64,000 nt of DNA from Haloimpatiens sp042688525 (GCF_042688525.2 NZ_JBHWAB010000001.1:3472001-3536000); one strand, 5' to 3'; shown: positions 7,405 through 17,049, counted from the first letter of the stretch. The notes: generated by a model not told the origin, from the letters alone. Translations and numbers: made by a program.

Positions 7405-8112
7405 CTAATAGTTTATAATTATTTGAGGTGTGCCAATAATTAAATATGATCCTGATGAATATGCAGAAACAGCATAGTTAAAATCAATAAAATCATTATT
7501 AACCTTACAGATATCATATTTTCCTGTATAAGCCACTGTACTATAACCATTATTAATCTTTATTGTATTTATATTTTGAACATTTCTACTTTTTAATAAC
7601 GTATTTATTGAATTTTTAACACTTTTTAAATTTTTGTTGTTAATTTTCGATTTTAAGTAAGTAAAATACGTATTGTTTTTTTCTAACTTTACACAATTAA
7701 TAGCATTACTGATTTTACATTTTATTTTATCTAAATTATTTTTTTTGTCCTTTTTGATTATGTTTATAGTTATAATATTTTTTTTATCTTCTTTTAAATT
7801 TTGAATGTATCCATTAATTTTATTATTACAAAATTCCAAACGATATATTTTGTTGTTTTCTATTTTTTTTATGTTGCATTTAATTTCTAATTTATTCAAT
7901 AAAAAATTACAAAACTCTTTACCATTTTTTCTAGTTTCAAATGAGGTTCTAACACCATACTCTATTACCTCAGCATTACATTTTTCTAATATATCATTAA
8001 ATAAGTCGCATTCTTTGCTTTTACACACAGAACTATTTACTTCAGAAAATGTTAAAACTATTATCATTAATAATAAAACTATTCCTTTAATTGATTTTTT
8101 ACTATCTTTCAT
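7405..8112 (-). CDS. ywmB: YwmB family protein (DUF1779)
   Basis: A secreted or membrane-anchored protein of 235 residues with an N-terminal hydrophobic segment (about 8-25) after a basic start, consistent with a signal peptide. The rest is Lys/Asn-rich, with a C-terminal SYLIIGTPQIIINY block. Location between the atp operon and murA, size and topology match YwmB, a family with a TATA-box-binding-protein-like fold and no proven function. The start is ATG 8112 behind GGTGGGGG; the longer frame from 8148 lacks a ribosome site. Sequence is weakly conserved, so the name rests largely on position. Confidence 0.72.
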   Translation of the reverse strand: MKDSKKSIKGIVLLLMIIVLTFSEVNSSVCKSKECDLFNDILEKCNAEVIEYGVRTSFETRKNGKEFCNFLLNKLEIKCNIKKIENNKIYRLEFCNNKINGYIQNLKEDKKNIITINIIKKDKKNNLDKIKCKISNAINCVKLEKNNTYFTYLKSKINNKNLKSVKNSINTLLKSRNVQNINTIKINNGYSTVAYTGKYDICKVNNDFIDFNYAVSAYSSGSYLIIGTPQIIINY

Positions 8113-8425
8113 ATTTATCCCCCACCTTTCTTTTGAAATTATTGACAATTTACATAAACTTTATTCATTATTTTCAAAAGAACTGTGGATATTTATTAAT
8201 TCAACTTTCCCATATATTAAACCTAAATAATCATAAATGATATTTTGCCACCAATCCGTTAATCATGTAAAAATGAAGTATAAAAATTAAAGTTCAAAAA
8301 ACAACTAAAATACCTTAGCAACAAAAATTTCAAATAGTGTAATTATATTAATAATATATATCTTTACGAGTTAAAACGTGCGTACTTTTATATAACATTT
8401 CCTTCATTAAAAATATCAAAAAATA
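8113..8425. other. Intergenic region upstream of ywmB
   Basis: About 310 bases without a convincing gene. Near 8196-8250 the bases AATTCAACTTTCCC and ATGATATTTTGCC recall a decayed end of the palindromic repeat family, but too few positions match to call it. The promoter of ywmB-murA must lie here; none stood out. Confidence 0.4.
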
Positions 8426-8459
8426 AAAAACCTTATGCTAAAAAAAACATAAGGTTTTT
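8426..8459 (-). terminator. Terminator of the atp operon
   Basis: Stem AAAAACCTTATG / CATAAGGTTTTT (8426-8437, 8448-8459), followed on the minus strand by TTTTTTATTTTTT, 16 bases after the atpC stop. Confidence 0.88.
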
Positions 8460-8474
8460 GTTTTATATATACAA

Positions 8475-8888
8475 TTAACTATTTATTTCTTTAATTTTTA
8501 ATCTTCTCATTGCTCTAAGAAGAGCCATTTTTGCTCTTTTTACATCTAAGTCTTTATCTTTTTTATTTAATCTTTCTTCTGCTCTTTTTTTAGCTTCTTG
8601 TGCCCTGTTTACATCTATTTCATCTGGCCATTCACAAGCATCACAAGCTATTTTTACATTATTATCACTGTCAACTTCCATCATACCATTAGATGTAAAA
8701 GCTCTTAATTTCTTTCCGTTTTTGTCTTTAATAACTGTAATAGTAGGTTTTAAAACAGTTATCATAGGTACATGGTTTGGAAGTATACCTATATGTCCTT
8801 CTACACATTCTGTATTTAATTCCACAATTTCACCACTATAAAACTCCTTTTCTGGAGTTATTATAGTAATGTTTAGAATATCTTCCAT
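8475..8888 (-). CDS. atpC: F1 ATP synthase epsilon subunit
   Basis: A 137-residue subunit of the central stalk. The N-terminal beta-sandwich (about 1-85, with the motif GHIGILPNHVPMITVL) is followed by a two-helix C-terminal domain (about 90-137) rich in Lys/Arg/Glu, which in the family can inhibit ATP hydrolysis. It is the last gene of the operon, 16 bases after atpD, with AGGAG ahead of the ATG. The terminator follows immediately. Confidence 0.95.
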   Translation of the reverse strand: MEDILNITIITPEKEFYSGEIVELNTECVEGHIGILPNHVPMITVLKPTITVIKDKNGKKLRAFTSNGMMEVDSDNNVKIACDACEWPDEIDVNRAQEAKKRAEERLNKKDKDLDVKRAKMALLRAMRRLKIKEINS

Positions 8889-8904
8889 TTAATCCGCTCC
8901 TATC

Positions 8905-10302
8905 TTAACCTTTCATTATCTTATGAGCTTTTTCTACAGCTTCCTCAATAGTTCCTACAAATAAGAAAGCAGATTCAGGAATATCATCATGTTTACCTTC
9001 TAAAATCTCTTTAAATCCTCTTATTGTTTCTTTTATTGGAACATACTTTCCTTGCATACCTGTAAATTGTTCAGCTACAGTAAATGGTTGAGATAAGAAT
9101 TTTTGAACTTTTCTCGCTCTTGTTACTACTAATTTATCCTCTTGTGAAAGCTCATCTACACCAAGAATAGCTATAATATCTTGTAGTTCTTTATATCTTT
9201 CTAATAAATGCTTAATTTTTAATGCTACTTCATAATGTTCTTCTCCAACAATTCTAGGATCTAATATTCTAGATGTTGATTCTAAAGGATCAACTGCTGG
9301 ATATATTCCAAGCTCAACTATAGATCTTGAAAGAACTGTTTGCGCATCTAAGTGAGAAAAAGTAGTAGCTGGTGCTGGGTCTGTTAAGTCATCTGCTGGA
9401 ACATATACGGCCTGAACAGATGTAATAGATCCATGTGTAGTAGAAGTTATTCTTTCTTGAAGTGCACCCATTTCTGTAGCAAGTGTAGGTTGATAACCAA
9501 CAGCACTTGGTATTCTTCCAAGTAGAGCTGAAACTTCTGAACCTGCTTGAGTAAATCTAAATATATTATCTATAAATAATAATACATCTTGTCCTTGATC
9601 TCTAAAATATTCAGACATAGTAAGTCCAGTAAGTGCTACTCTCATTCTAGCTCCAGGTGGTTCATTCATTTGGCCAAATACTAAAGCTGTTTTTTCTATA
9701 ACACCTGAATCTTTCATTTCATTATAAAGATCATTATCTTCCCTTGTTCTCTCTCCAACACCTGTAAACACTGATAATCCACCATGCTGTCTTGCTATAT
9801 TATTTATAAGCTCTTGTATTAAAACAGTTTTTCCAACACCTGCACCACCAAACAATCCTATCTTACCACCTTTTTGGTAAGGAGCAAGTAAATCAATTAC
9901 CTTAATGCCTGTTTCAAACATTTCCGGTTCAACTGATTGCTCTTCAAAACTTGGTGCTGGTCTATGTATTGGATAATATTTATCTGCTTTCACTTCACCA
10001 CATTCATCTATTGCATTACCCAATACATTAAATAATCTTCCTAATACTTCTTTTCCTACTGGTACAGAAATTGGTTTTCCTGTATTAACTGCATCCATAC
10101 CTCTTTTTAATCCTTCTGTACTCTCCATAGCTATAGTTCTAACGATGTCGTCTCCTACGTGTTGTTCAACCTCGGCCTTAACTACTTTTTCACCGGTATT
10201 TATTTCTATAGCATTATAGATATTAGGAAGATCATCCGAATCAAATTTTATGTCTATAACTGGACCAATTATTTGCACAACCTTACCTACAGTTCCTGGC
10301 AT
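8905..10302 (-). CDS. atpD: F1 ATP synthase beta subunit (catalytic)
   Basis: A 465-residue catalytic subunit. Walker A is GGAGVGKTV (about 157-165), Walker B is VLLFIDNIFRF (about 245), and the DELSEED region appears as GVDELSQEDKL (about 390). It binds and converts ADP plus phosphate in the alpha3-beta3 ring on the cytoplasmic side. The start ATG 10302 has GGAGGTG upstream. It lies 29 bases after atpG. This is the most conserved protein in the window and a good choice for placing the species. Confidence 0.98.
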   Translation of the reverse strand: MPGTVGKVVQIIGPVIDIKFDSDDLPNIYNAIEINTGEKVVKAEVEQHVGDDIVRTIAMESTEGLKRGMDAVNTGKPISVPVGKEVLGRLFNVLGNAIDECGEVKADKYYPIHRPAPSFEEQSVEPEMFETGIKVIDLLAPYQKGGKIGLFGGAGVGKTVLIQELINNIARQHGGLSVFTGVGERTREDNDLYNEMKDSGVIEKTALVFGQMNEPPGARMRVALTGLTMSEYFRDQGQDVLLFIDNIFRFTQAGSEVSALLGRIPSAVGYQPTLATEMGALQERITSTTHGSITSVQAVYVPADDLTDPAPATTFSHLDAQTVLSRSIVELGIYPAVDPLESTSRILDPRIVGEEHYEVALKIKHLLERYKELQDIIAILGVDELSQEDKLVVTRARKVQKFLSQPFTVAEQFTGMQGKYVPIKETIRGFKEILEGKHDDIPESAFLFVGTIEEAVEKAHKIMKG

Positions 10303-10331
10303 GTGGTCACCTCCATCTAAACATTTAAAAA

Positions 10332-11189
10332 TTATTTCTGAGCTTCTGCTCCTCCTACTATTTCAGCAATTTCTTGAGTTATTGAACTTTGTCTTATTCT
10401 ATTATATTTAATATTAAGTTTTTCCAATAAATCATTTGCATTTTGTGTAGCATTACTCATAGCTTCCATTCTAGCTGCTTGCTCACTACTCTTAGAATTT
10501 AACATACAATTTAAAATACTCTGAGTCAAATAACTTTTAATATTTTCATTTAATATTGAATTAGCATCTGGTTCTAATTCTACAAAGTTATTTGAATTTT
10601 GCTCATTGTTTAACTCATCATTTAAAGGAAGAATTTTTCTTATTTCCATTTTTCTTCTTACTGTAGATATGAATTGAGAATATATAATATTTACTTCTCC
10701 AACTTCATTTCCTTCATACATCTTTAATGCATCATTTGCTAAAACTGCTGCTTCTTTTGTAGTAGGTATATCTTTAATATCTACATATTCAGCTACTGTT
10801 TCGTAATTTAACTTATTAAAATATGCTCTTCCTTTTTGTCCTACTACTATAATAGAAAAATCCTTTTTATCCCTTTTTATTTGTTTAACTGCTGTATTTA
10901 TTACTTCTCCATTAAACCCGCCACAAAGTCCTGAATCAGAAGTAATTACTATATATAACTTATCTATAACTTTATTTCCATCTTTGTATAAATTCGTATC
11001 TTCACAAACACTAATTACTTTTTTCATCGTTCCATCTAGCAAATTATAATATTTATTATTATTTTCTAGATTTCGTCTACTTTTTTTCAATTTAGACGTA
11101 GCTACTACATTCATAGCTCTTGTAATTTTTCTTGTATTTGTTATAGATCTCATTCTTCTTTTAATTTCAACAAGTCCTGCTCCAGCCAT
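10332..11189 (-). CDS. atpG: F1 ATP synthase gamma subunit
   Basis: A 285-residue central rotor shaft. Long N-terminal (EIKRRMRSITNTRKITRAMNVVATSKL) and C-terminal helices (AARMEAMSNATQNANDLL then IRQSSITQEIAEIVGGAEA) form the coiled coil that turns inside the alpha/beta ring. The central SDSGLCGGFN block is typical. A GGGAGGTG ribosome site precedes ATG 11189. Gene order alpha-gamma-beta is the standard one. Confidence 0.97.
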   Translation of the reverse strand: MAGAGLVEIKRRMRSITNTRKITRAMNVVATSKLKKSRRNLENNNKYYNLLDGTMKKVISVCEDTNLYKDGNKVIDKLYIVITSDSGLCGGFNGEVINTAVKQIKRDKKDFSIIVVGQKGRAYFNKLNYETVAEYVDIKDIPTTKEAAVLANDALKMYEGNEVGEVNIIYSQFISTVRRKMEIRKILPLNDELNNEQNSNNFVELEPDANSILNENIKSYLTQSILNCMLNSKSSEQAARMEAMSNATQNANDLLEKLNIKYNRIRQSSITQEIAEIVGGAEAQK

Positions 11190-11224
11190 ATTTCACCTCC
11201 CGCAGGAAATTACAAATTTCCTGC

Positions 11225-12727
11225 TTAAAATGATTTTTTGAATTCCTCAATGGCTTTTGATAACTCACTTTTAATTTCATCAGTTAACTTCGATTCTTTT
11301 ATTATATTTTTTTGTAAGTCTCTATGGTGAGTATCCATATATTCTAAGAATTCTGTTTCAAATCTTCTAATTTCTAATACTGGGACATCCATTAAATGAT
11401 TATTAACCCCAGCAAAAAGGATTATAATCTGTTTTTCTACAGACATTGGTTTATATTGATTTTGTTTTAATATTTCAACTAATCTTTTACCTTTTTCAAG
11501 TCTTCGTCTAGACTCTTCATCAAGGTCAGAACCAAATTGAGCAAATGCAGCTAATTCTCTATATTGTGCAAGTTCAAGTCTTAACGTACCTGATACTTGT
11601 TTCATAGCTTTTATTTGTGCATTACCACCAACTCTTGAAACTGAAATACCTGCATTTATAGCTGGTTTTTGTCCTGAGTGGAATAATTCTGACTCAAGGA
11701 ATATTTGTCCATCTGTTATAGATATAACATTTGTTGGAATATAAGCAGAAACGTCTCCTGCTAAAGTTTCTATTATTGGTAATGCAGTAATAGATCCACC
11801 ACCTAATTTATCTGAAAGTTTAGCGGCTCTTTCCAATAATCTTGAATGTAAATAGAAAACATCCCCTGGATAAGCTTCTCTTCCTGGTGGTCTACGAAGA
11901 AGTAATGACATTGTTCTATAAGCAACAGCGTGCTTAGATAAATCATCATATATAATTAGCACATCTTTACCTTGATGCATGAAATATTCTCCCATACTAC
12001 ATCCAGCAAATGGTGCTAAATATTGAAGTGGTGCTGAATCTGAAGCAGTAGAAGATACAACTATTGTATAATCCATTGCACCCATTTCATTTAATGTATT
12101 TACTATATGTGCAACTGTAGATTGTTTTTGACCTACAGCAACATATATACAAGTTACATCTTTACCTTTTTGATTTATGATAGTATCTAATACTATTGCT
12201 GTCTTTCCTGTTTGTCTGTCTCCTACTATAAGTTCTCTTTGTCCTCTTCCTATTGGAACCATTGAATCTATAGCTTTTATTCCTGTTTGCAACGGTTCAT
12301 TTACTGATTGTCTATCTATTATTCCTGGAGCTGCTACTTCTACTGGTCTATAACCAGCTTCTTTTACAGGTCCTTTTCCATCTATTGGTTTACCAAGAGG
12401 ATTTACAACCCTTCCTACTAAAGCATCTCCTACTGGAACTTGGACAACTCTGCCTGTTCTTTTTACTACGTCTCCTTCTTTTATTCCTTCTTCGGAACCA
12501 AGTAAAACACAACCAACATTGTCTTGTTCAAGGTTTAATGCCATTGCATACACTGAATTTGGAAACTCTAGAAGTTCACCTTCCATACAATCATCTAATC
12601 CATAAACTCTGGCTACACCATCGCCTATTTGGATAATTGTACCAGAATCTTCAGTTTGTATCTTTTTTTCATATCTTTCAATTTCTTTTTTTATAATTGA
12701 AGTTATTTCTTCTGGCTTAACATTCAT
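11225..12727 (-). CDS. atpA: F1 ATP synthase alpha subunit
   Basis: A 500-residue non-catalytic nucleotide-binding subunit. Walker A is GDRQTGKTAI (about 169-178), Walker B is VLIIYDDLSKHA (about 262), followed by the LLLRRPPGREAYPGDVFYLHSRLLERA block. It alternates with beta in the F1 head. The start ATG 12727 is preceded by GAGGTGAGATC. It lies 16 bases after atpH. Confidence 0.98.
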   Translation of the reverse strand: MNVKPEEITSIIKKEIERYEKKIQTEDSGTIIQIGDGVARVYGLDDCMEGELLEFPNSVYAMALNLEQDNVGCVLLGSEEGIKEGDVVKRTGRVVQVPVGDALVGRVVNPLGKPIDGKGPVKEAGYRPVEVAAPGIIDRQSVNEPLQTGIKAIDSMVPIGRGQRELIVGDRQTGKTAIVLDTIINQKGKDVTCIYVAVGQKQSTVAHIVNTLNEMGAMDYTIVVSSTASDSAPLQYLAPFAGCSMGEYFMHQGKDVLIIYDDLSKHAVAYRTMSLLLRRPPGREAYPGDVFYLHSRLLERAAKLSDKLGGGSITALPIIETLAGDVSAYIPTNVISITDGQIFLESELFHSGQKPAINAGISVSRVGGNAQIKAMKQVSGTLRLELAQYRELAAFAQFGSDLDEESRRRLEKGKRLVEILKQNQYKPMSVEKQIIILFAGVNNHLMDVPVLEIRRFETEFLEYMDTHHRDLQKNIIKESKLTDEIKSELSKAIEEFKKSF

Positions 12728-12743
12728 GATCTCACCTCACTTT

Positions 12744-13277
12744 TTACTTAAGGACAAGTTTTTTTATTTCATTCATTTTAGACTTGATAGTACCATCAAT
12801 TACATCGTCACCAACTCTAACATATACTCCACCAATAATACTTTTATCTATTATTTCATCAAGTATTATTTCCTTGTCGTATTTTCTCTTTAACTTTTCA
12901 ACAAGTGTTTTTCTTTCATCATCCATAAGTGGAATTACAGTTCTTATCTCTGCAAGTAACTTATTATTTCTTTCTAAATGAATTTTTTTCATTTCATTTA
13001 GTTTTTCTTGTAAATAAAGAATTCTGTCCTTTTCTATTAAGATAAGTAAAAATGATAAAAGTTCCTCATCAATTTTCCCTTTAAAAATGTTAATAAACAT
13101 TGACTTTTTCTTGGAACTAGTTATCTCAGGATGTTTTATTACTTGTAAGAAATCTTTATTATTTTTTATCAAGTCTACTATTTCTTCTAAGTCCTGTATG
13201 TATTCTTCTACTTTATCTTTTGATTCTGCAACTTCATAAAGAGCTAAAGCATATCTTTTATCCAAATATTCATACAT
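12744..13277 (-). CDS. atpH: ATP synthase delta subunit
   Basis: A 177-residue peripheral-stalk protein linking the F1 head to subunit b. The N-terminal helical domain starts LDKRYALALYEVAESKDKVEEY, and the C-terminal part contains the conserved IIGGVYVRVGDDVIDGTIKSKMNEIKK block that contacts b. The start codon lies two bases after the atpF stop, so the pair is translationally coupled. Confidence 0.95.
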   Translation of the reverse strand: MYEYLDKRYALALYEVAESKDKVEEYIQDLEEIVDLIKNNKDFLQVIKHPEITSSKKKSMFINIFKGKIDEELLSFLLILIEKDRILYLQEKLNEMKKIHLERNNKLLAEIRTVIPLMDDERKTLVEKLKRKYDKEIILDEIIDKSIIGGVYVRVGDDVIDGTIKSKMNEIKKLVLK

Positions 13278-13279
13278 AA

Positions 13280-13765
13280 CTAGATACCTACCTTAGCAAT
13301 AAAATCATTTATAAGTCTTCTATGTTCTTCTTCATCAATATGATTTTCCAAAACTTTCTCTGAAAGTACCATTGATAAATCTATGACTTGTTCTTTTATT
13401 TCATGTTGGGCTTTTTCTTTTTCTCTAGTTACATCTAGTTCAGCTCTTTTTCTTATTAAATCAGCTTCTTTATTTGCTTCTTTTACTATTTCATCATAAA
13501 TTTTTTCAGCCTTAACTTTATAATCTTCAACTATAACTTTACCTTGTTTTTTAGATTCAATTAATAATTTTTTATTTTCATCTTTTAATTTTTCAGCTTC
13601 TTTTTTGCTTTGCAAAGCTTTTGCAATATTACTTTGTATTTTTTCTTTTCTATCATTAATTGTCTTTAAAACAGGCTTAAAAAATTTACTTTTTAAAACC
13701 AAAAACAATATTACAAAGTTTATTATAGCTGCAATAACTTGTGATAGTGTAATACCATTTTCCAT
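13280..13765 (-). CDS. atpF: F0 ATP synthase subunit b
   Basis: A 161-residue peripheral stalk. One N-terminal membrane helix (about 7-25, IAAIINFVILFLVLKSKF) is followed by a long charged Lys/Glu-rich coiled coil that dimerises and reaches up to delta. Length and pattern fit the single b subunit of Firmicutes. Its AAAGGAGG ribosome site lies within a short hairpin AGCC/GGCT followed by five T residues, 8 bases before the ATG, which might modulate expression relative to atpE. Confidence 0.95.
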   Translation of the reverse strand: MENGITLSQVIAAIINFVILFLVLKSKFFKPVLKTINDRKEKIQSNIAKALQSKKEAEKLKDENKKLLIESKKQGKVIVEDYKVKAEKIYDEIVKEANKEADLIRKRAELDVTREKEKAQHEIKEQVIDLSMVLSEKVLENHIDEEEHRRLINDFIAKVGI

Positions 13766-13828
13766 AAAAAGCCTCCTTTCGGCTTATCATCTAATGGCAA
13801 TTCGCCTATATTCATTCTAAATTTATAA

Positions 13829-14071
13829 TTATTTTACTCCTAAAATTATTAATAGTAATGCAACAAGTAAACCATAAATAGCAGTAGCTTCTGATAATGC
13901 TCCACCAACTATTAATGCTTTCATTATTTTATCACTTGCTTCTGGTTGTCTTGATATACTTTCAACAGCTTTTCCTGTTGCATTTCCTGTACCAATTCCT
14001 CCACCTATACATGCTAAAGCAGCAATCCCTGCTCCTAATGCTGTCATTCCTAACACAAAAGATTGATTCAT
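13829..14071 (-). CDS. atpE: F0 ATP synthase c subunit (predicted proton-type)
   Basis: An 80-residue hairpin of two membrane helices joined by the polar loop SRQPEA (about 40-46). The ion-carrying glutamate is in LSEATAIYG on helix 2. In sodium-translocating c subunits such as that of Ilyobacter, helix 1 supplies Pro and Gln and the glutamate is followed by Ser-Thr. Here the helix-1 positions are Gly and Thr (GGGIGTG) and the residue after the glutamate is Ala. The sodium ligand set is incomplete, so proton coupling is predicted. GGAGG precedes ATG 14071. A 143-bp gap separates it from atpB. Confidence 0.96.
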   Translation of the reverse strand: MNQSFVLGMTALGAGIAALACIGGGIGTGNATGKAVESISRQPEASDKIMKALIVGGALSEATAIYGLLVALLLIILGVK

Positions 14072-14214
14072 TATTAATTCCTCCTTAATAAGATTTTAGC
14101 TTTAATTTTTCAAATAATGCAAACTAGCATTTTCTGTATAAATTTATTTATAATTTATGAAAATTGCAAACAATATTTAATAATTATTTATAACTAACAA
14201 ATAACAATAATAAT

Positions 14215-14895
14215 TTAATGCTCAGATATTATTTTTATATTTATCATAGTAAGCATAACAAAAATAATCATTTGAAGAGTTCCATCAAACAAATCAAAAT
14301 ATGCATGAAATGGTATTGGTATTCCAATCTGTGCTATAAAACCTATACCTCTTAATGCCTCATAAAGCAAATCCATTATTACAGTAGCTGCAAACATATT
14401 TCCAAACAATCTGAGACTAAGTGAAAGTGGTAATGATACTCTTTCCAATATATTTATTGGAAGTAAAAACACAAATGGTTTTCCGTATCCAGTAAAATAC
14501 TGACCGATTCCAACTTTTTTAATAGTATAAGATTGAATAACAATAAAACTAATTAATGCCATACCAAGTGCTACATTATAATCAGTTGTGGGTGGTTTAA
14601 TCCCAAATAACCCTACTAAGTTCATACACAACATAAAAATAAATAATGTTCCTATATATGGTATAAAACCTACATATTTTTTACCCATATTTTCCTCTAC
14701 CATATTACTTATAAATTCTACAAATATTTCTGCAATGTTTTGACTATCACCCGGTACTTCAGTTAATTTAGGAGTTAATATGATTGCCAGTAAAATAATT
14801 AGCACCATGATTACCCATTGAGTTATCAAACTAGAGGTAATGTCTAATCTAATGCCAAATAAATTGATTGAAGGCATTGCAAGACCTAGTACCAT
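14215..14895 (-). CDS. atpB: F0 ATP synthase subunit a
   Basis: A 226-residue polytopic membrane stator with about five to six hydrophobic helices. The essential arginine lies in SLSLRLFGNMFAATVIMDLL (about residue 163), which faces the c ring and completes the ion path. Length is normal for Firmicutes. The ATG at 14895 lies four bases after the atpI stop; GAAGGGATG upstream is a plausible ribosome site. Confidence 0.95.
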   Translation of the reverse strand: MVLGLAMPSINLFGIRLDITSSLITQWVIMVLIILLAIILTPKLTEVPGDSQNIAEIFVEFISNMVEENMGKKYVGFIPYIGTLFIFMLCMNLVGLFGIKPPTTDYNVALGMALISFIVIQSYTIKKVGIGQYFTGYGKPFVFLLPINILERVSLPLSLSLRLFGNMFAATVIMDLLYEALRGIGFIAQIGIPIPFHAYFDLFDGTLQMIIFVMLTMINIKIISEH

Positions 14896-14899
14896 TGAA

Positions 14900-15262
14900 T
14901 CACATCCCTTCAGTTTTTAATGTCAAGCCGTAAATAATTATCGATAAAAAATTACAACTATATCCAATAAGATAGGGTATTATATAATATACGTTGATTT
15001 TTGCTAACACAATAGCTACAGTACATACTAAAAATACTCTAAATATAAAACTAATTGAACTTATTAAGTTATAGTTTTTTTTATTTAATGAATAATTAAC
15101 AGAAAAAGTGCTCAATATGAAACTAATCATTACAACAACAATTCCTAAAATAAGAGGAATTGTATATTTTTTAAAAAAGCAATAACTTATCACTGCAAAA
15201 GTTATTCCAAACAACAAATCAAAGCTTATTATCTTCTTTAACATTTTCAGAGTTTCCTGCAT
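14900..15262 (-). CDS. atpI: ATP synthase subunit I (AtpI-like)
   Basis: A small, very hydrophobic protein of 120 residues with four predicted membrane helices (about 13-30, 35-51, 68-87, 91-113). First gene of the atp operon, with GGAGG eight bases ahead of ATG 15262. AtpI proteins assist c-ring assembly and possibly magnesium supply. Sequence conservation is low, so the call depends on size, topology and position just before atpB. Confidence 0.85.
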   Translation of the reverse strand: MQETLKMLKKIISFDLLFGITFAVISYCFFKKYTIPLILGIVVVMISFILSTFSVNYSLNKKNYNLISSISFIFRVFLVCTVAIVLAKINVYYIIPYLIGYSCNFLSIIIYGLTLKTEGM

Positions 15263-15738
15263 GATTACTTCCTCCGTCTTTTAATAACATTTAAAATTAT
15301 ATTACTGAAATTTTGATAAACAAAACTTGATTATAGGCATTTAATTAGCATATTCACTGTTATAAAGCCATTTAATCCAATACATTTTAAAGTTCTTCTT
15401 TGTAACTCTATATATCTTTTGTTTCCTCTTTTTTGAATGTTAACTTACAGTAAATTTCATTTGTTAATCAATACTGAATTTTCATATTTGTTTATCCAAT
15501 TTTCATATTTCTATTGAATTTTAAATAATTAATTTTTATTTTTAAAAGTTTTTAATTTATTCAACATTCACCTTAAAATTAATCATTTCTACCTTTTAAA
15601 TAAAATTAAATTTGTTTGAAAAATTGAACTACCAATATGTATTTTATTCAATATTTTTTTCAACTTTTTTATTCTTTTAGAATATTATTAGCAAATTAAC
15701 TACTAAATATTAGTTAAATAAAAAATACTTAAATTTAA
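15263..15738. other. Intergenic region upstream of the atp operon
   Basis: About 475 bases of A/T-rich DNA without a gene. The atp promoter should lie here. A TATAAT on the minus strand (about 15329-15334) with a poor -35 (AGTGAA) at 17 bases is the best guess. The sequence TTTTCATATTT occurs twice (near 15480 and 15502). Nothing else stood out. Confidence 0.4.
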
Positions 15739-15770
15739 ATAGGAGTGTAAATTTGAATTTACACTCCTAT
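15739..15770 (-). terminator. Terminator of thl
   Basis: A 15-bp perfect stem, ATAGGAGTGTAAATT and its complement, with almost no loop, 34 bases after the thiolase stop. The flank on the minus strand is T-rich. Confidence 0.8.
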
Positions 15771-15803
15771 CTATCATAAAAATTTAAAACTTATTTTATA
15801 AAA

Positions 15804-16982
15804 TTAAGCTCTTTCAACTATAAGAGCAGTTCCCATTCCACCGCCTATGCAAAGTGTTGCTAAACCTTTTTTAGCATCTCTTTTTTGCATTTCATATAAT
15901 AATGTAACAAGTATTCTAGCTCCTGAGCATCCAACTGGGTGTCCAAGTGCTATAGCACCACCATTTACATTTACTTTGCTCATATCAAATCCTAAATCTT
16001 TAGCTACAGCTAAACTTTGAGAAGCGAATGCTTCATTTGCTTCTATAAGATCTAAATCTTCTACTTTTAATCCTGATCTTTCAAGAGCTACTTTAGTTGC
16101 TCCTACTGGTCCATATCCCATATAAGCTGGATCTACTCCTTTTGAACCATAAGAAACTATTTTAGCAAGTGGTTTAACACCTAATTCTTTTGCTTTTTCA
16201 GCACTCATAACAACTAGTGCAGCTGCTCCATCATTAATACCTGAAGCATTTCCTGCTGTAACTGTTCCATCTTTTTTGAATGCTGGTCTTAATTTTGATA
16301 ATGATTCAGCAGTTGTTCCAAATCTTGGGTGTTCATCTGTATCAAATACAGTTTCACCTTTTCTAGTTTTTATAACTACTGGAACTATTTCATCCTTAAA
16401 TCTTCCTTCTTTTATAGCTTTTTCAGCTTTTTGTTGAGAAGCTGCTGCAAATGCATCTTGCTCTTCTCTTGATAAATTCCATTTTTCTGCTATATTTTCA
16501 GCAGTTATTCCCATATGGTAATCGTTAAATGATTCCCAAAGACCATCTTTAATCATAGTATCTACTACTTTTCCGTCGCCCATTCTTTGACCCCATCTAT
16601 TATTTGGTAATACATATGGAGCTGCAGACATGTTTTCCATACCACCAGCAACTACTACATCAGCATCTCCTGCTTTTATCATTTGAGCTGCTAAACTTAC
16701 TGCTCTTAAACCTGAACCACAAACTTTATTTATTGTGAAAGCAGGAATTTCTATTGGGATACCGGCCTTTACAGCTGCTTGTCTTCCTGGACTTTGTCCT
16801 TGACCTGCTTGAATAACATTACCCATTATTACTTCATCAATTGCCTCAGGTTTTATTCCTGCTCTATTTATAGCTTCTTTTATAACAGTTGATCCTAATT
16901 TTACTACTGGAACACCTGTTAAACTTCCACCATATTTTCCAACTGCAGTTCTTACAGCACTTGCTATAACTACTTCTTTCAT
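15804..16982 (-). CDS. thl: Acetyl-CoA acetyltransferase (thiolase)
   Basis: A 392-residue biosynthetic thiolase condensing two acetyl-CoA to acetoacetyl-CoA, the entry to butyrate and butanol formation in clostridia. The acylated Cys88 is in NKVCGSGLRAV; His in GGAIALGHPVGCSG (about 348) and Cys in LCIGGGMG (about 378) complete the active site. Length is exactly that of the family. Monocistronic: it has its own strong promoter (17050-17078), a GGGAGG ribosome site and its own terminator. A Rex-like palindrome upstream hints at redox control, as known for clostridial thl genes. Confidence 0.96.
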   Translation of the reverse strand: MKEVVIASAVRTAVGKYGGSLTGVPVVKLGSTVIKEAINRAGIKPEAIDEVIMGNVIQAGQGQSPGRQAAVKAGIPIEIPAFTINKVCGSGLRAVSLAAQMIKAGDADVVVAGGMENMSAAPYVLPNNRWGQRMGDGKVVDTMIKDGLWESFNDYHMGITAENIAEKWNLSREEQDAFAAASQQKAEKAIKEGRFKDEIVPVVIKTRKGETVFDTDEHPRFGTTAESLSKLRPAFKKDGTVTAGNASGINDGAAALVVMSAEKAKELGVKPLAKIVSYGSKGVDPAYMGYGPVGATKVALERSGLKVEDLDLIEANEAFASQSLAVAKDLGFDMSKVNVNGGAIALGHPVGCSGARILVTLLYEMQKRDAKKGLATLCIGGGMGTALIVERA

Positions 16983-17049
16983 TTTGCTAACCTCCCAATC
17001 ATTAGTAATCTATTGATTATGTAGAATTTTGTTTACAACTTATATTTTC

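Noticed and set aside
7805..8230. A 141-codon plus-strand open frame opposite ywmB
   Set aside because: Antisense to a gene with a strong ribosome site and conserved position.
8196..8250. Possible decayed end of a palindromic repeat
   Set aside because: Only about a dozen bases (TTCAACTTTC and ATGATAT) match; too little to claim an element.
13765..13795. Terminator-like hairpin between atpE and atpF
   Set aside because: The stem is only four base pairs and contains the atpF ribosome site; not a credible terminator.
15263..15803. Search for a small gene or riboswitch upstream of the atp operon
   Set aside because: No frame with a ribosome site and no recognisable aptamer was found.
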